Source: Burkholderiales bacterium (GTDB lineage: Bacteria; Pseudomonadota; Gammaproteobacteria; Burkholderiales; SG8-39). From it: a stretch of 64,000 nt of DNA. Where the stretch lies: assembly GCA_027493935.1 (NCBI GenBank), contig JAOSJV010000010.1, positions 735,930 to 799,929 of the forward strand, read 5' to 3'. The translations under genes and the position numbers were made by a program. The notes below the pieces were generated by a model. It ran no database searches, was not told the origin of the DNA, and saw nothing but the letters and a program-made list of their open reading frames with translations. Positions 27,903 through 34,986 of this stretch are shown here, piece by piece. Each line of letters starts with the position of its first letter. Position 1 is the first letter of the stretch.

Positions 27903-29287
27903 CGGTCGAGCGCGCGGCGGAAATCCTTCGGCCGCTGGTCGATGATCCGCTTGGTCTTAAGCTCGTAGCGCGGCAGGCTCTCCGGCGGCACCGCCACGGT
28001 CTTGAGCCGGACGTGCAGCGCCTTGTGGATGTGGTCGCTCAACCGCCGCTCGATGGCTTCCCAGGCTGCGCGGTCGCTCGCCAGCGACTTGACCGGCTCG
28101 AAGCGGATCGTCATCACGTCGTTCTCGTCCTCGCGCGTGAGCAGGAGCTCGTAGGAATTGCTCACCTCCGGAATCTGGCCGATCAGGTGCTCGACCGCGG
28201 TCTGGTAGACGTTGGTGCCGCGCACGGTGACCATGAAGTCGGTGCGCCCGAGCACCGATCCCTCGAACTTGACCCAGGTGCGACCGCAAGAGCAGCTCGA
28301 GCGGCGCCGCACGAGGTCGTGGCTGCGGTAGTTGAGCAGCGGCTGGGCGGCGTTCGAGAAGCTGGTGATCACGTTCTCGCCGATCTCGCCGTCGCCGACC
28401 TCCTGCAGAGTCTGGGGGTCGATCGACCAGGTGAAATCGTTGATCTCGTTCACATGAACGCCGTCGCCGTTCGGGCAACCGGGCGCGAAGGCGTCGACCT
28501 CGGCGATGCCGAGCAGCTCGCCCGCCGTGGCGCCCCACGCGTCCTCGATCTGCTGGCGCATCGCCGGCAGCGCGGTCGGGCCGGGCTCGCCGGCGTGGTA
28601 GGTGAACTTGATCGATGAAGTCGCGACGTCGATCCCCATCTCGGCCGCGACCGCAGCCATGCGCAGCGCGAAGGTCGGGGTCGAGATGAGCACCGTCGGG
28701 CGCATGCGCACGATCGCCTGGATGTGGCCCTTGGTGTCCAGCCCGCCGCCGGAGATCACGCGGCAGCCGAGGCGTCGTGCGCCCCAGTAGGCGCTCCAGA
28801 AGCCGGCGAAATTCCCCCAGCCGAAAGCGAAATAGAACGTGTCGCTCGGCCGGATGCCGAGCGCCCAGTAGCCGCACGCCCAGGACTCGCCGTAGCGCAC
28901 GGTGTCGTACATCGAGTACGGAATCGCGAGCGGCTTGCCGGTCGAGCCGGAGGTCTCGCAGTGGTGCACGATGAAGTCGTCGGGCAAAGCGGCGGTCGGA
29001 CCGTAGGGCGGCGACTCGAGCTGCTCGTCGATGAACTCGCTCTTGTCGGTGAGCGGCACCTTGCGCTTGAAGTCCTCGAGGCTGCGGACGTCGCCGGGCT
29101 TCAACCCGACCGAGTCGAACTTCCGGCGGTAGAAGGGGCTACGCTCGTAGGCGTAGTGAACGAGCTTCTGCAGCCGCTGCAGGTGCAGCGCGTCGAGCTG
29201 CGCGCGCGGCATGGTCTCGATGTACGCATTCCAGTACCTGCTCTCGCGCGCTGGCTTGCCGAGGGCGTGGCTCACTGCATCCGTCAT
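27899..29287 (-). CDS. PaaK-like aryl/acyl-CoA ligase
   Basis: 462-aa adenylate-forming enzyme, activating a carboxylic acid with ATP and CoA. PaaK-family signature: CETSGSTGKPLAIPYS (ATP loop), later PLLNYRSHDLV and VTVRGTNVYQTAVEHLI, with a CSCGRTW zinc-like segment. A strong AAGGAGGAG site precedes the ATG at 29287. It diverges from hydratase 5 and is the probable entry enzyme for the catabolic cluster. The substrate is unknown; an aromatic or cyclic acid is likely. Confidence 0.86.
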   Translation of the reverse strand: MTDAVSHALGKPARESRYWNAYIETMPRAQLDALHLQRLQKLVHYAYERSPFYRRKFDSVGLKPGDVRSLEDFKRKVPLTDKSEFIDEQLESPPYGPTAALPDDFIVHHCETSGSTGKPLAIPYSMYDTVRYGESWACGYWALGIRPSDTFYFAFGWGNFAGFWSAYWGARRLGCRVISGGGLDTKGHIQAIVRMRPTVLISTPTFALRMAAVAAEMGIDVATSSIKFTYHAGEPGPTALPAMRQQIEDAWGATAGELLGIAEVDAFAPGCPNGDGVHVNEINDFTWSIDPQTLQEVGDGEIGENVITSFSNAAQPLLNYRSHDLVRRRSSCSCGRTWVKFEGSVLGRTDFMVTVRGTNVYQTAVEHLIGQIPEVSNSYELLLTREDENDVMTIRFEPVKSLASDRAAWEAIERRLSDHIHKALHVRLKTVAVPPESLPRYELKTKRIIDQRPKDFRRALDR

Positions 29288-29382
29288 TGCTTCTCCTCCT
29301 TCGGTCGGCAGCTCGACGGTGCCGGTGCATGCCGTCGCACCGCGAGCACCGCCCAAGCTACGGGCACGGGGCGCAACTGCGT

Positions 29383-29396
29383 TTGATCTGGATCAC
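29383..29396. promoter_or_regulatory. FNR/DNR-type box upstream of the PaaK-like ligase
   Basis: TTGAT-CTGG-ATCAC, one base from the TTGAT-N4-ATCAA consensus, lying 96 bases before the CoA ligase start. It is one of several such boxes in the window. Confidence 0.4.
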
Positions 29397-29441
29397 GCAA
29401 TTGCGCCGGCAAAGTGCGGTTGCGCCGGTAGCCGCAGTTTA

Positions 29442-29459
29442 ATACTATCCAACCAGTAT
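29442..29459. promoter_or_regulatory. TetR-type operator, copy 3
   Basis: ATACTATCC-AACCAGTAT, with outer arms ATACT and AGTAT inverted and the left half identical to copy 1. It sits in the divergent gap between the CoA ligase (29287) and hydratase 5 (29584) and could regulate both. Confidence 0.55.
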
Positions 29460-29583
29460 GTGGCGGTCCGGCCGGCCCGACCTCGCCGCGCATCGCTTCG
29501 GTCGGGCCGGCCGGCTGCGGCACATCGGCGAGCGGCGCCCGCGCAGCCGGGCGGTGCGCCTCCCGGGCGAGACAGGAGTGCAA

Positions 29584-30390
29584 ATGGACTATCAGCGATA
29601 CCGCGCGCTGCGCGTGAACCGGGTGGAACCCGGGATCCTCGAGCTGGTGATGGGCGAAGAGGGCAGCAGGCTCTCGACCGCGGGGGTCGACCTGCACCGC
29701 GAGCTGAGCGAGATCTGGCTGGACATCGACCGCGACCCGGAGACGCGCGTCGCGATCATCCGTGGCGCCGGAAAGGGATTCTCGGCGGGCGGCGACCTCG
29801 CCATGGTCGAGGCGGTGGCCGACGATTTCGCCGTCCGCGCGCGCGTCTGGCGCGAGTCGCGCGATCTCGTCTACAACCTCATCAATTGCAGCAAGATGGT
29901 GGTCTCGGCCATGCACGGCCCGGCGGTCGGGGCCGGGCTCGTGTGCGGGTTGCTCGCCGATGTCCCGATTGCGGCGCGCGACGCGCGCATCATCGACGGA
30001 CACACCCGGCTCGGCGTCGCCGCCGGCGACCACTCGGCGATCGTATGGCCGCTGCTCTGCGGCATGGCGAAGGCCAAGTACTACCTGCTGCTGTGCGAAG
30101 CGGTGAGCGGCGTCGAGGCCGAGCGCATCGGGCTGGTCGCGCTCGCCTGCGAGGAGGGCGAGCTGCGCGACAAGGCCCTGGAGGTGGCGCGCAAGCTCGC
30201 CGCCGGCGCGCAGTCGGCGCTGCGCTGGACCAAGTGGAGCCTCAACAACTGGCTGAGGATGGCCGGGCCGACCTTCGATGCGTCGCTCGCGCTCGAGTTT
30301 CTAGGCTTCACCGGCCCGGACGTGCGCGAGGGAATCGCCTCGCACCGCGAAAAGCGGCGACCCCACTTCACCGGTCCGGCGCCGGAGTGA
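29584..30390 (+). CDS. Enoyl-CoA hydratase/isomerase family protein 5
   Basis: 268-aa crotonase-fold protein. It shows [34 protein letters not shown] and [19 protein letters not shown], where Asp-His replace the usual catalytic Glu helix, and ends [14 protein letters not shown]. The ATG at 29584 follows an ACAGGAG site. It is transcribed divergently from the CoA ligase, with an operator between them. Absence of clear catalytic acids suggests hydrolase or ring-opening chemistry, but this is not certain. Confidence 0.84.
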   Translation: MDYQRYRALRVNRVEPGILELVMGEEGSRLSTAGVDLHRELSEIWLDIDRDPETRVAIIRGAGKGFSAGGDLAMVEAVADDFAVRARVWRESRDLVYNLINCSKMVVSAMHGPAVGAGLVCGLLADVPIAARDARIIDGHTRLGVAAGDHSAIVWPLLCGMAKAKYYLLLCEAVSGVEAERIGLVALACEEGELRDKALEVARKLAAGAQSALRWTKWSLNNWLRMAGPTFDASLALEFLGFTGPDVREGIASHREKRRPHFTGPAPE

Positions 30391-30462
30391 GGCGGGCGCC
30401 CGCGCGCGGTCGCGCACGGGGCTCTGCCGCAGGGTCAGCAGGCCTCCCCCTCGGAGCGTTCC

Positions 30463-31383
30463 CTAGGCGTGGGGGTTGCCGGATGCGAGCAGCGTCACCG
30501 GCAGGTCGAGCCGCCGGATCGTCTCGGCGAGCTTGGCTGCCGCGGCGGGCCGCGCAAAGCCGTCGCGCCACGCGAGCGCCACGCGGCGCATCGGCACCGG
30601 CGGCGCGAACGCGATCACCTTGACGAGCGGATCGGCGTAGCGCTCGGTCACGGCGCTGGCGGGCAGCACGGTGACGCCCACGCCCGAGGCGACCATGCTG
30701 CGCAGGGTCTCGAGCGAGTTGCCCTGTCGCCCGGGCGGCGGCGGGCGCGAGAACTCCCGGCAGGCGTCGAGCACCTGGTCGCGCAGGCAGTGGCCGACCG
30801 GCAGCAGCAGGAGCTCCGCCAGGTCGAGCTCGTCGGCCGCGACCGCGCGCCGCTTCGCCAACGGGTGACCGCGCGGCGCGACGACGTGAAACGCCTCGTC
30901 GTAGAGCGCACGTGCGACGACGCCGGGCTCATCGAACGGCAGCGCGATGACGACCACGTCGAGCTCGCCACGCTTCAGCAGATCGGCGAGCGCGGCAGTC
31001 GTGTTCTCCTCGATGTCGAGCGGCATGGCGGGCGCCACACGCTTGAGCGCCGCGACCAGCTTCGGCAGCAGGTAGGGCGCAACGGTGTGGATCACGCCGA
31101 GCCGCAACACCCCTTCGAGAGGGTTGCGCCGCTGGCGCGCGAGCGCGGCGACGCGCGCGGCCTCATCGAGCGCGCGGCTAGCCTGCGCGACGATCTCGGC
31201 GCCGATCGGCGTCACCGTCACCCCGCGCTTGCCGCGCTCGAATAGCTTCACCCCGAGCTCGTCCTCCAGCTTCGCCACCGAGGCCGAGAGGCTCGGCTGG
31301 CTGACGTAACAGCGCCCGGCGGCGCGGCCGAAGTGGCGCTCCTCGGCCACGGCGACGACGTATTTCAGCTCGGTGAGGGTCAC
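30463..31383 (-). CDS. oxyR: OxyR, hydrogen-peroxide-sensing LysR-family activator
   Basis: 306-aa LysR-type regulator with an N-terminal winged helix (TLTELKYVVAVAEERHFGRAA) and a periplasmic-binding-like sensor domain. The redox pair matches OxyR: Cys in LPVGHCLRDQ (peroxidatic) and a second Cys nine residues later in VLDACREF. The GTG at 31383 begins 21 bases from its own binding site, so it is likely autoregulated. It converges with hydratase 5 and diverges from the peroxiredoxin it most likely activates. Confidence 0.9.
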   Translation of the reverse strand: MTLTELKYVVAVAEERHFGRAAGRCYVSQPSLSASVAKLEDELGVKLFERGKRGVTVTPIGAEIVAQASRALDEAARVAALARQRRNPLEGVLRLGVIHTVAPYLLPKLVAALKRVAPAMPLDIEENTTAALADLLKRGELDVVVIALPFDEPGVVARALYDEAFHVVAPRGHPLAKRRAVAADELDLAELLLLPVGHCLRDQVLDACREFSRPPPPGRQGNSLETLRSMVASGVGVTVLPASAVTERYADPLVKVIAFAPPVPMRRVALAWRDGFARPAAAAKLAETIRRLDLPVTLLASGNPHA

Positions 31384-31404
31384 GGCAGCAGGCTCGGCTT
31401 AACG

Positions 31405-31441
31405 ATAGGCAGTTCCTATCTCCGGCATCGTAACAAAGTAT
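31405..31441. promoter_or_regulatory. OxyR binding site
   Basis: ATAG-N7-CTAT-N7-ATCG-N7-GTAT: four quarter-sites with exact 7-base spacers, matching the tetrameric OxyR footprint consensus. It sits between oxyR and the peroxiredoxin and ends at the -35 hexamer of the peroxiredoxin promoter, the position expected for activation. Confidence 0.8.
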
Positions 31442-31470
31442 TTGGCACGGCGTGCGCGCGCCGCTAGATT
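31442..31470 (+). promoter_or_regulatory. Sigma-70 promoter of the peroxiredoxin gene
   Basis: TTGGCA (31442-31447), 17 bases, TAGATT (31465-31470), directly following the OxyR site. Transcription would begin near 31477, about 35 bases before the ATG. Confidence 0.65.
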
Positions 31471-31511
31471 GGCGCTCATCGCGAATCGCCGACTCTTTCA
31501 TGGAGACAGCA

Positions 31512-32246
31512 ATGCAAAGCATGGAAGGAAGCAGGGTCCCGCAGGTCACTTTCCGCACCCGCGTGAACAACGAGTGGTCGAGCATCTCGACCGACGAGCT
31601 CTTCCGCGGCAAGACGGTGGTGGTGTTCTCGCTGCCGGGCGCGTTCACCCCGACCTGCTCGTCGACCCACCTGCCGCGCTACAACGAGCTCGCGCCGGCA
31701 TTCTTCGCCAACGGCGTCGACGCGATCGCGTGCGTGTCGGTCAACGACCCGTTCGTGATGAGCGAGTGGGCGAAGGACCAGGAATGCGGCAACATCATGC
31801 TTCTGCCGGACGGCAACGGCGAGTTCACCGAGAAGATGGGGATGCTGGTCGACAAGGCCGACCTCGGTTTCGGCAAGCGCTCGTGGCGCTACTCGATGCT
31901 GGTGCGCGACGGCGCGATCGAGAAGATGTTCATCGAGCCGCACAAGCCCGGCGACCCGTTCGAGGTGTCGGACGCCGACACGATGCTCGCCTACGTCAAC
32001 CCGCGGGCGAGAAAGCCCGACCAGGTCGCGATCCTCACCCGCGAGAGCTGCAGCTTCTGCGCCAAGGCGAAGCAGCTGCTCTCCGAGCTCGGTTACGACT
32101 ACGCCGAGGTGCCGCTCGACCACAAGGTGCGCACGCGCGCGGTGGGCGCCATCACCGGCCGCGGCACGGTGCCGCAGGTCTTCATCAATGGCGAGCACAT
32201 CGGCGGATGGGAGGAGCTCCAGCGCTGGGCGAAGAAAGCCGCCTGA
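31512..32246 (+). CDS. Peroxiredoxin-glutaredoxin hybrid protein
   Basis: 244-aa fusion that reduces peroxides using glutathione. Residues 1-165 are a Prx5-type peroxiredoxin with the peroxidatic Cys in [17 protein letters not shown]. The C-terminal part is a glutaredoxin with CSFC and [15 protein letters not shown]. The ATG at 31512 has GGAGA five bases upstream; an earlier ATG at 31500 is less likely. It is divergent from oxyR with an OxyR site between, so it should be peroxide-induced. Confidence 0.92.
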   Translation: MQSMEGSRVPQVTFRTRVNNEWSSISTDELFRGKTVVVFSLPGAFTPTCSSTHLPRYNELAPAFFANGVDAIACVSVNDPFVMSEWAKDQECGNIMLLPDGNGEFTEKMGMLVDKADLGFGKRSWRYSMLVRDGAIEKMFIEPHKPGDPFEVSDADTMLAYVNPRARKPDQVAILTRESCSFCAKAKQLLSELGYDYAEVPLDHKVRTRAVGAITGRGTVPQVFINGEHIGGWEELQRWAKKAA

Positions 32247-32253
32247 ACTCCGT

Positions 32254-32284
32254 GTTGTCTCGCCGCGGCCGGCGCGGTGACAAC
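32254..32284. terminator. Inverted repeat after the peroxiredoxin gene
   Basis: GTTGTC and GACAAC form an outer stem around CCGCG-GCCGG-CGCGG, eight bases after the stop. There is no T-run, so termination is likely but not certain. The rest of 32285-32563 is GC-rich and shows no gene. Confidence 0.4.
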
Positions 32285-32563
32285 GCCCGCGCCGCCTGAC
32301 CGCCGGCTGCCGCGGCCGCCTGCCGCAAGGTGCGTACGAGCGCGCCCTGCGCGTCGCGAACCTTGCCCGTCTCCGGCGAGTGCCATCGAGACGTGGGATC
32401 GCGGGCTCTGAAGACCAGGCTCAGCGTGACGTGGCGACTGCGGCAGCGCGGCCGTCGTGACCGGAGGGTTGTGCGCACGGCGCAGCGCGACGCCGGGCGG
32501 GAGCGGGTGACGCTACCGCAGCCGGCGCAGCGCGCGGCGCCCGCGCGACCGATCGGTCCCGGC

Positions 32564-33752
32564 TCAGGCGAGCGTCTTGACGAACCCGAGGCGCCCAGAG
32601 TGCTCGAAGCCGACGCTGTAGAGGAAACCGAGCAGCGCGAAGTTGTCGCGCGAGACGATCGTCTCTACCCGCTCGACGCGCAGCGCCTGCAGGTTGACGA
32701 ACAGCTGCGAGAGCAGCGCATGGCCGACGCCGTGGTGCGCGTAGTCCGGATCGACCGCGATCGTATCGAGCACGGCGACCGGTTCGGTCCGGCCGAAGTC
32801 GCCGAAGTCGGCGCGCGCGGCGACGAACCCGGCGACGATGCCGTCGACGCGTGCGGTGAGCGATACGCGCACCGCCGAATCGTTCAACGCCTCGTCGACG
32901 AGCTGGCGAACGAACGCGGCACGGTCCTCTCCGGTGACGCGCCGGTCGATGCGCACGAGATCGGGCAGCTCGTCGGCGGTCAGCGTGCGCACGTCGCCCG
33001 TGTCGCGCGCGAGCGCCTCGAAGTCGTTCGGCTGCTGCGCGCCGTAGTTGATCTCGCGCGACCAGCGTGCGGGCTCGGCGGGCGCCTCGGCACCGCCCGC
33101 GGCGAGCGCGCCGGTCTGCACCGGACAGTCGACGACGATGTAGCGGCCGAGCTCGAATCCGGCGTGGTCGAGGAAGCGCAACATGTCGTGACGCTTCCAT
33201 GCCGCGCTCGTGCGGATTTCTCGCACCCCTGCCGGCGCGCCGCGTTTTCGAGCGCCTCGATGAGCGCGGTGCCCACGCCGCGGCCTTGGGCGCCCTTGGC
33301 TGCCGCCATCATCTCGAGCAGGAATGCCGGCGCCGTGCGGCCGAACTCGCCGTGCAGTCTCCGGGCGAGCACGAAGCCCGCAAGCCCGCGCGGCCCTTCC
33401 ACCGCGAAGTGCACGTGCAGCGCCGGCTGCTGGAGCGCCGCTTGCAGGCGGCGCTCGTAGTACGCGCGGCGCGAGCGGCCCATCACCGCCTGGTCGATGG
33501 CGACCACCGCCTCGAGGTCAGCCGCCGCGAGCTTGCGCACCGCGGCCGCACGGGGCGGCGGCGCGCGCCGGGCGCTGCTGCGCGGCGTGACGCGCGCCGG
33601 CTGGGCGCCGCCGGTCGCGCGCGGCGCGGTGCGGCGGATCGACGGGATGCCTTGGCGGCGGGCACCGGCGCGCGCCGGCTGCGGGACTTGGCTTTCGCCC
33701 GGGTCGAACCTTTGCTTGGAGCCTTGGCCACGGTCGCCTCCTCTACGCGCAT
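32564..33752 (-). CDS. Tandem-GNAT acetyltransferase with basic N-terminal tail (two frameshifts)
   Basis: 396 aa after correction. Residues about 1-75 are a low-complexity Arg/Ala/Pro/Ser/Lys tail (APSKGSTRAKAKSRSRR), followed by two GNAT domains. GNAT 1 has the acetyl-CoA loop KGAQGRGVGTALIEAL; GNAT 2 has DPDYAHHGVGHALLSQL. Breaks lie at about 33542 and 33228 (one base missing each). The ATG at 33752 is the first in frame after the promoter. It diverges from a related single-GNAT gene. Substrates are unknown; the basic tail could bind nucleic acid. Confidence 0.75.
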
Positions 33753-33804
33753 TGTGACGCTTCCGGCCGGATCGGTCGCACCACGCCGAGCTTCAAGTAA
33801 TTTG

Positions 33805-33895
33805 GTACCATAATACCGGTTTACGCCCCTGTCAAGGCGGGTGTCACCGCGCTCGATCTGTCCCTTCCGGGGGTAATTTGTATTATCGTACTGGT
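33805..33895. promoter_or_regulatory. Divergent promoters with paired GTA-N2-AT-N2-TAC operators
   Basis: Two copies of a motif, GTACCATAATACCGGT (33805-33820) and GTATTATCGTACTGGT (33880-33895), share GTA-N2-AT-N2-TAC-N-GGT. The first overlaps the -10 of a minus-strand promoter (TTGACA 33835-33830, 17 bases, TATGGT). The second contains a TATTAT -10 and abuts the ATG of the GNAT gene, suggesting a nearly leaderless transcript. They are the best candidates for the Rrf2 regulator encoded next door. Confidence 0.55.
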
Positions 33896-34369
33896 ATGCC
33901 GATTTCGCCGACCGCCGCGCATCCCGCGCCACAACCGCGCGTGCGGCCGATGCAGGCCGGCGACCTCGATCGGATCGTCGCCATCGACGCCGAGGTGACC
34001 GGCGTACGCAAGACCGACTACTGGTACGAGATGTTCCACCGCTACGGCACGCGCGGCGGCCGGCAGCGCTTCTTCTTCGTCGCCGAGTACGACCGCGGAC
34101 CCGAGGGTTTCGTCATCGGCGAGGTGCGCGACTGGGAGTTCGGCGAGCCGCCCTGCGGCTGGGTGTTCGGGATCGCCGTGCGGCCCGAGGCGCGGCTCGC
34201 CGGCGTCGCCGCGCGGCTGCTCGATGCGATGTGCGCCGCGTTCCGCAGCGCCGGGGTCACCAAGGTGCGCACGCTGATCAGGCGCGACAACCAGCTCGTC
34301 CTTTCGTTCTTCCGCAGCCAGGGGATGATGGCGGCGCCGTTCATCGCGCTCGAGCTCGACACCGGCTGA
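33896..34369 (+). CDS. GNAT-family acetyltransferase
   Basis: 157-aa single GNAT protein. After a short N-terminal arm it follows the family fold: RPMQAGDLDRIVAIDAEVTG, FGIAVRPEARLAGVAARLLD (acetyl-CoA loop, with Gly-rich pyrophosphate contacts only partly kept), and RRDNQLVLSFFRSQGM. The ATG at 33896 is used; a TTG at 33878 is a possible alternative. Its stop overlaps the Rrf2 start, so it is coupled to the regulator. It resembles the GNAT halves of the divergent gene. Confidence 0.78.
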   Translation: MPISPTAAHPAPQPRVRPMQAGDLDRIVAIDAEVTGVRKTDYWYEMFHRYGTRGGRQRFFFVAEYDRGPEGFVIGEVRDWEFGEPPCGWVFGIAVRPEARLAGVAARLLDAMCAAFRSAGVTKVRTLIRRDNQLVLSFFRSQGMMAAPFIALELDTG

Positions 34370-34815
34370 TGATGAAGCTGCAGAAGAGCACCAGCCTCGC
34401 CCTCGTCAGCGTGCTCGAGGCGGCCGCCAATCCCGAGCGGCAGGTCGCCGCCGCGGAGATCGCCGAGAAATACGACGTCTCGCCGCACCACCTCGCCAAG
34501 GTCCTGCGCGATCTCGGCCGAGCCGGCATCATGGAGTCGGCGCGCGGCGTGGGCGGCGGCTACCGCTTCACCGGCAACGCTCGACGCCTCACGCTGATGG
34601 ACGTGATCGAGATCTTCGAGGACATCAGCGGCCGCGCGGGCGACGAGGAGCGGATCGCCGCAACCGCCGAGGACCGCGCGCTCGGCCGCGTCCTCGCCGA
34701 GATCGACGAGATCGCGCGCGCAACGTTCCGCTCGATCACCATCGACACCATGCTGAAGCTCGTCGAGCGCGAACGCCGCGCCGCCGGCGAGGCCGCCGCG
34801 GCCGCCACGGTCTGA
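34369..34815 (+). CDS. Rrf2-family transcriptional regulator lacking cysteines
   Basis: 148 aa. The Rrf2 helix-turn-helix is clear: KSTSLALVSVLEAAAN, IAEKYDVSPHHLAKVLRDL and the wing VGGGYRFTGN, followed by LTLMDVIEIFED. IscR and NsrR relatives bind an Fe-S cluster through three cysteines, but this protein has none, so it must sense something else. The start overlaps the GNAT stop (ATGATGA). It probably binds the paired operators at 33805-33895. Confidence 0.84.
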   Translation: MMKLQKSTSLALVSVLEAAANPERQVAAAEIAEKYDVSPHHLAKVLRDLGRAGIMESARGVGGGYRFTGNARRLTLMDVIEIFEDISGRAGDEERIAATAEDRALGRVLAEIDEIARATFRSITIDTMLKLVERERRAAGEAAAAATV

Positions 34816-34897
34816 TGAGACCGGCGGCGGACACACGCCGCCTCCGCGGCCCCTCGCGACCGACCGGACCGCGCGCGAGGGGCGCCGCCGAGGTTGC

Positions 34898-34911
34898 TTA
34901 ACCCGCATCAA
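34898..34911. promoter_or_regulatory. FNR/DNR-like box upstream of the dienoyl-CoA-reductase-type gene
   Basis: TTAAC-CCGC-ATCAA, with a perfect right half-site and a weaker left half, 76 bases before the ATG at 34987. Placement suits activation by a Crp/Fnr-type protein. It is weaker than the other boxes in the window. Confidence 0.35.
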
Positions 34912-34986
34912 GGCCGGCCGACGAGGTCTGCGCGAGCATCGGCGCTGCGCCCGTCTCCGCGCCGGCGCCTCAACGACGGAGGATGC

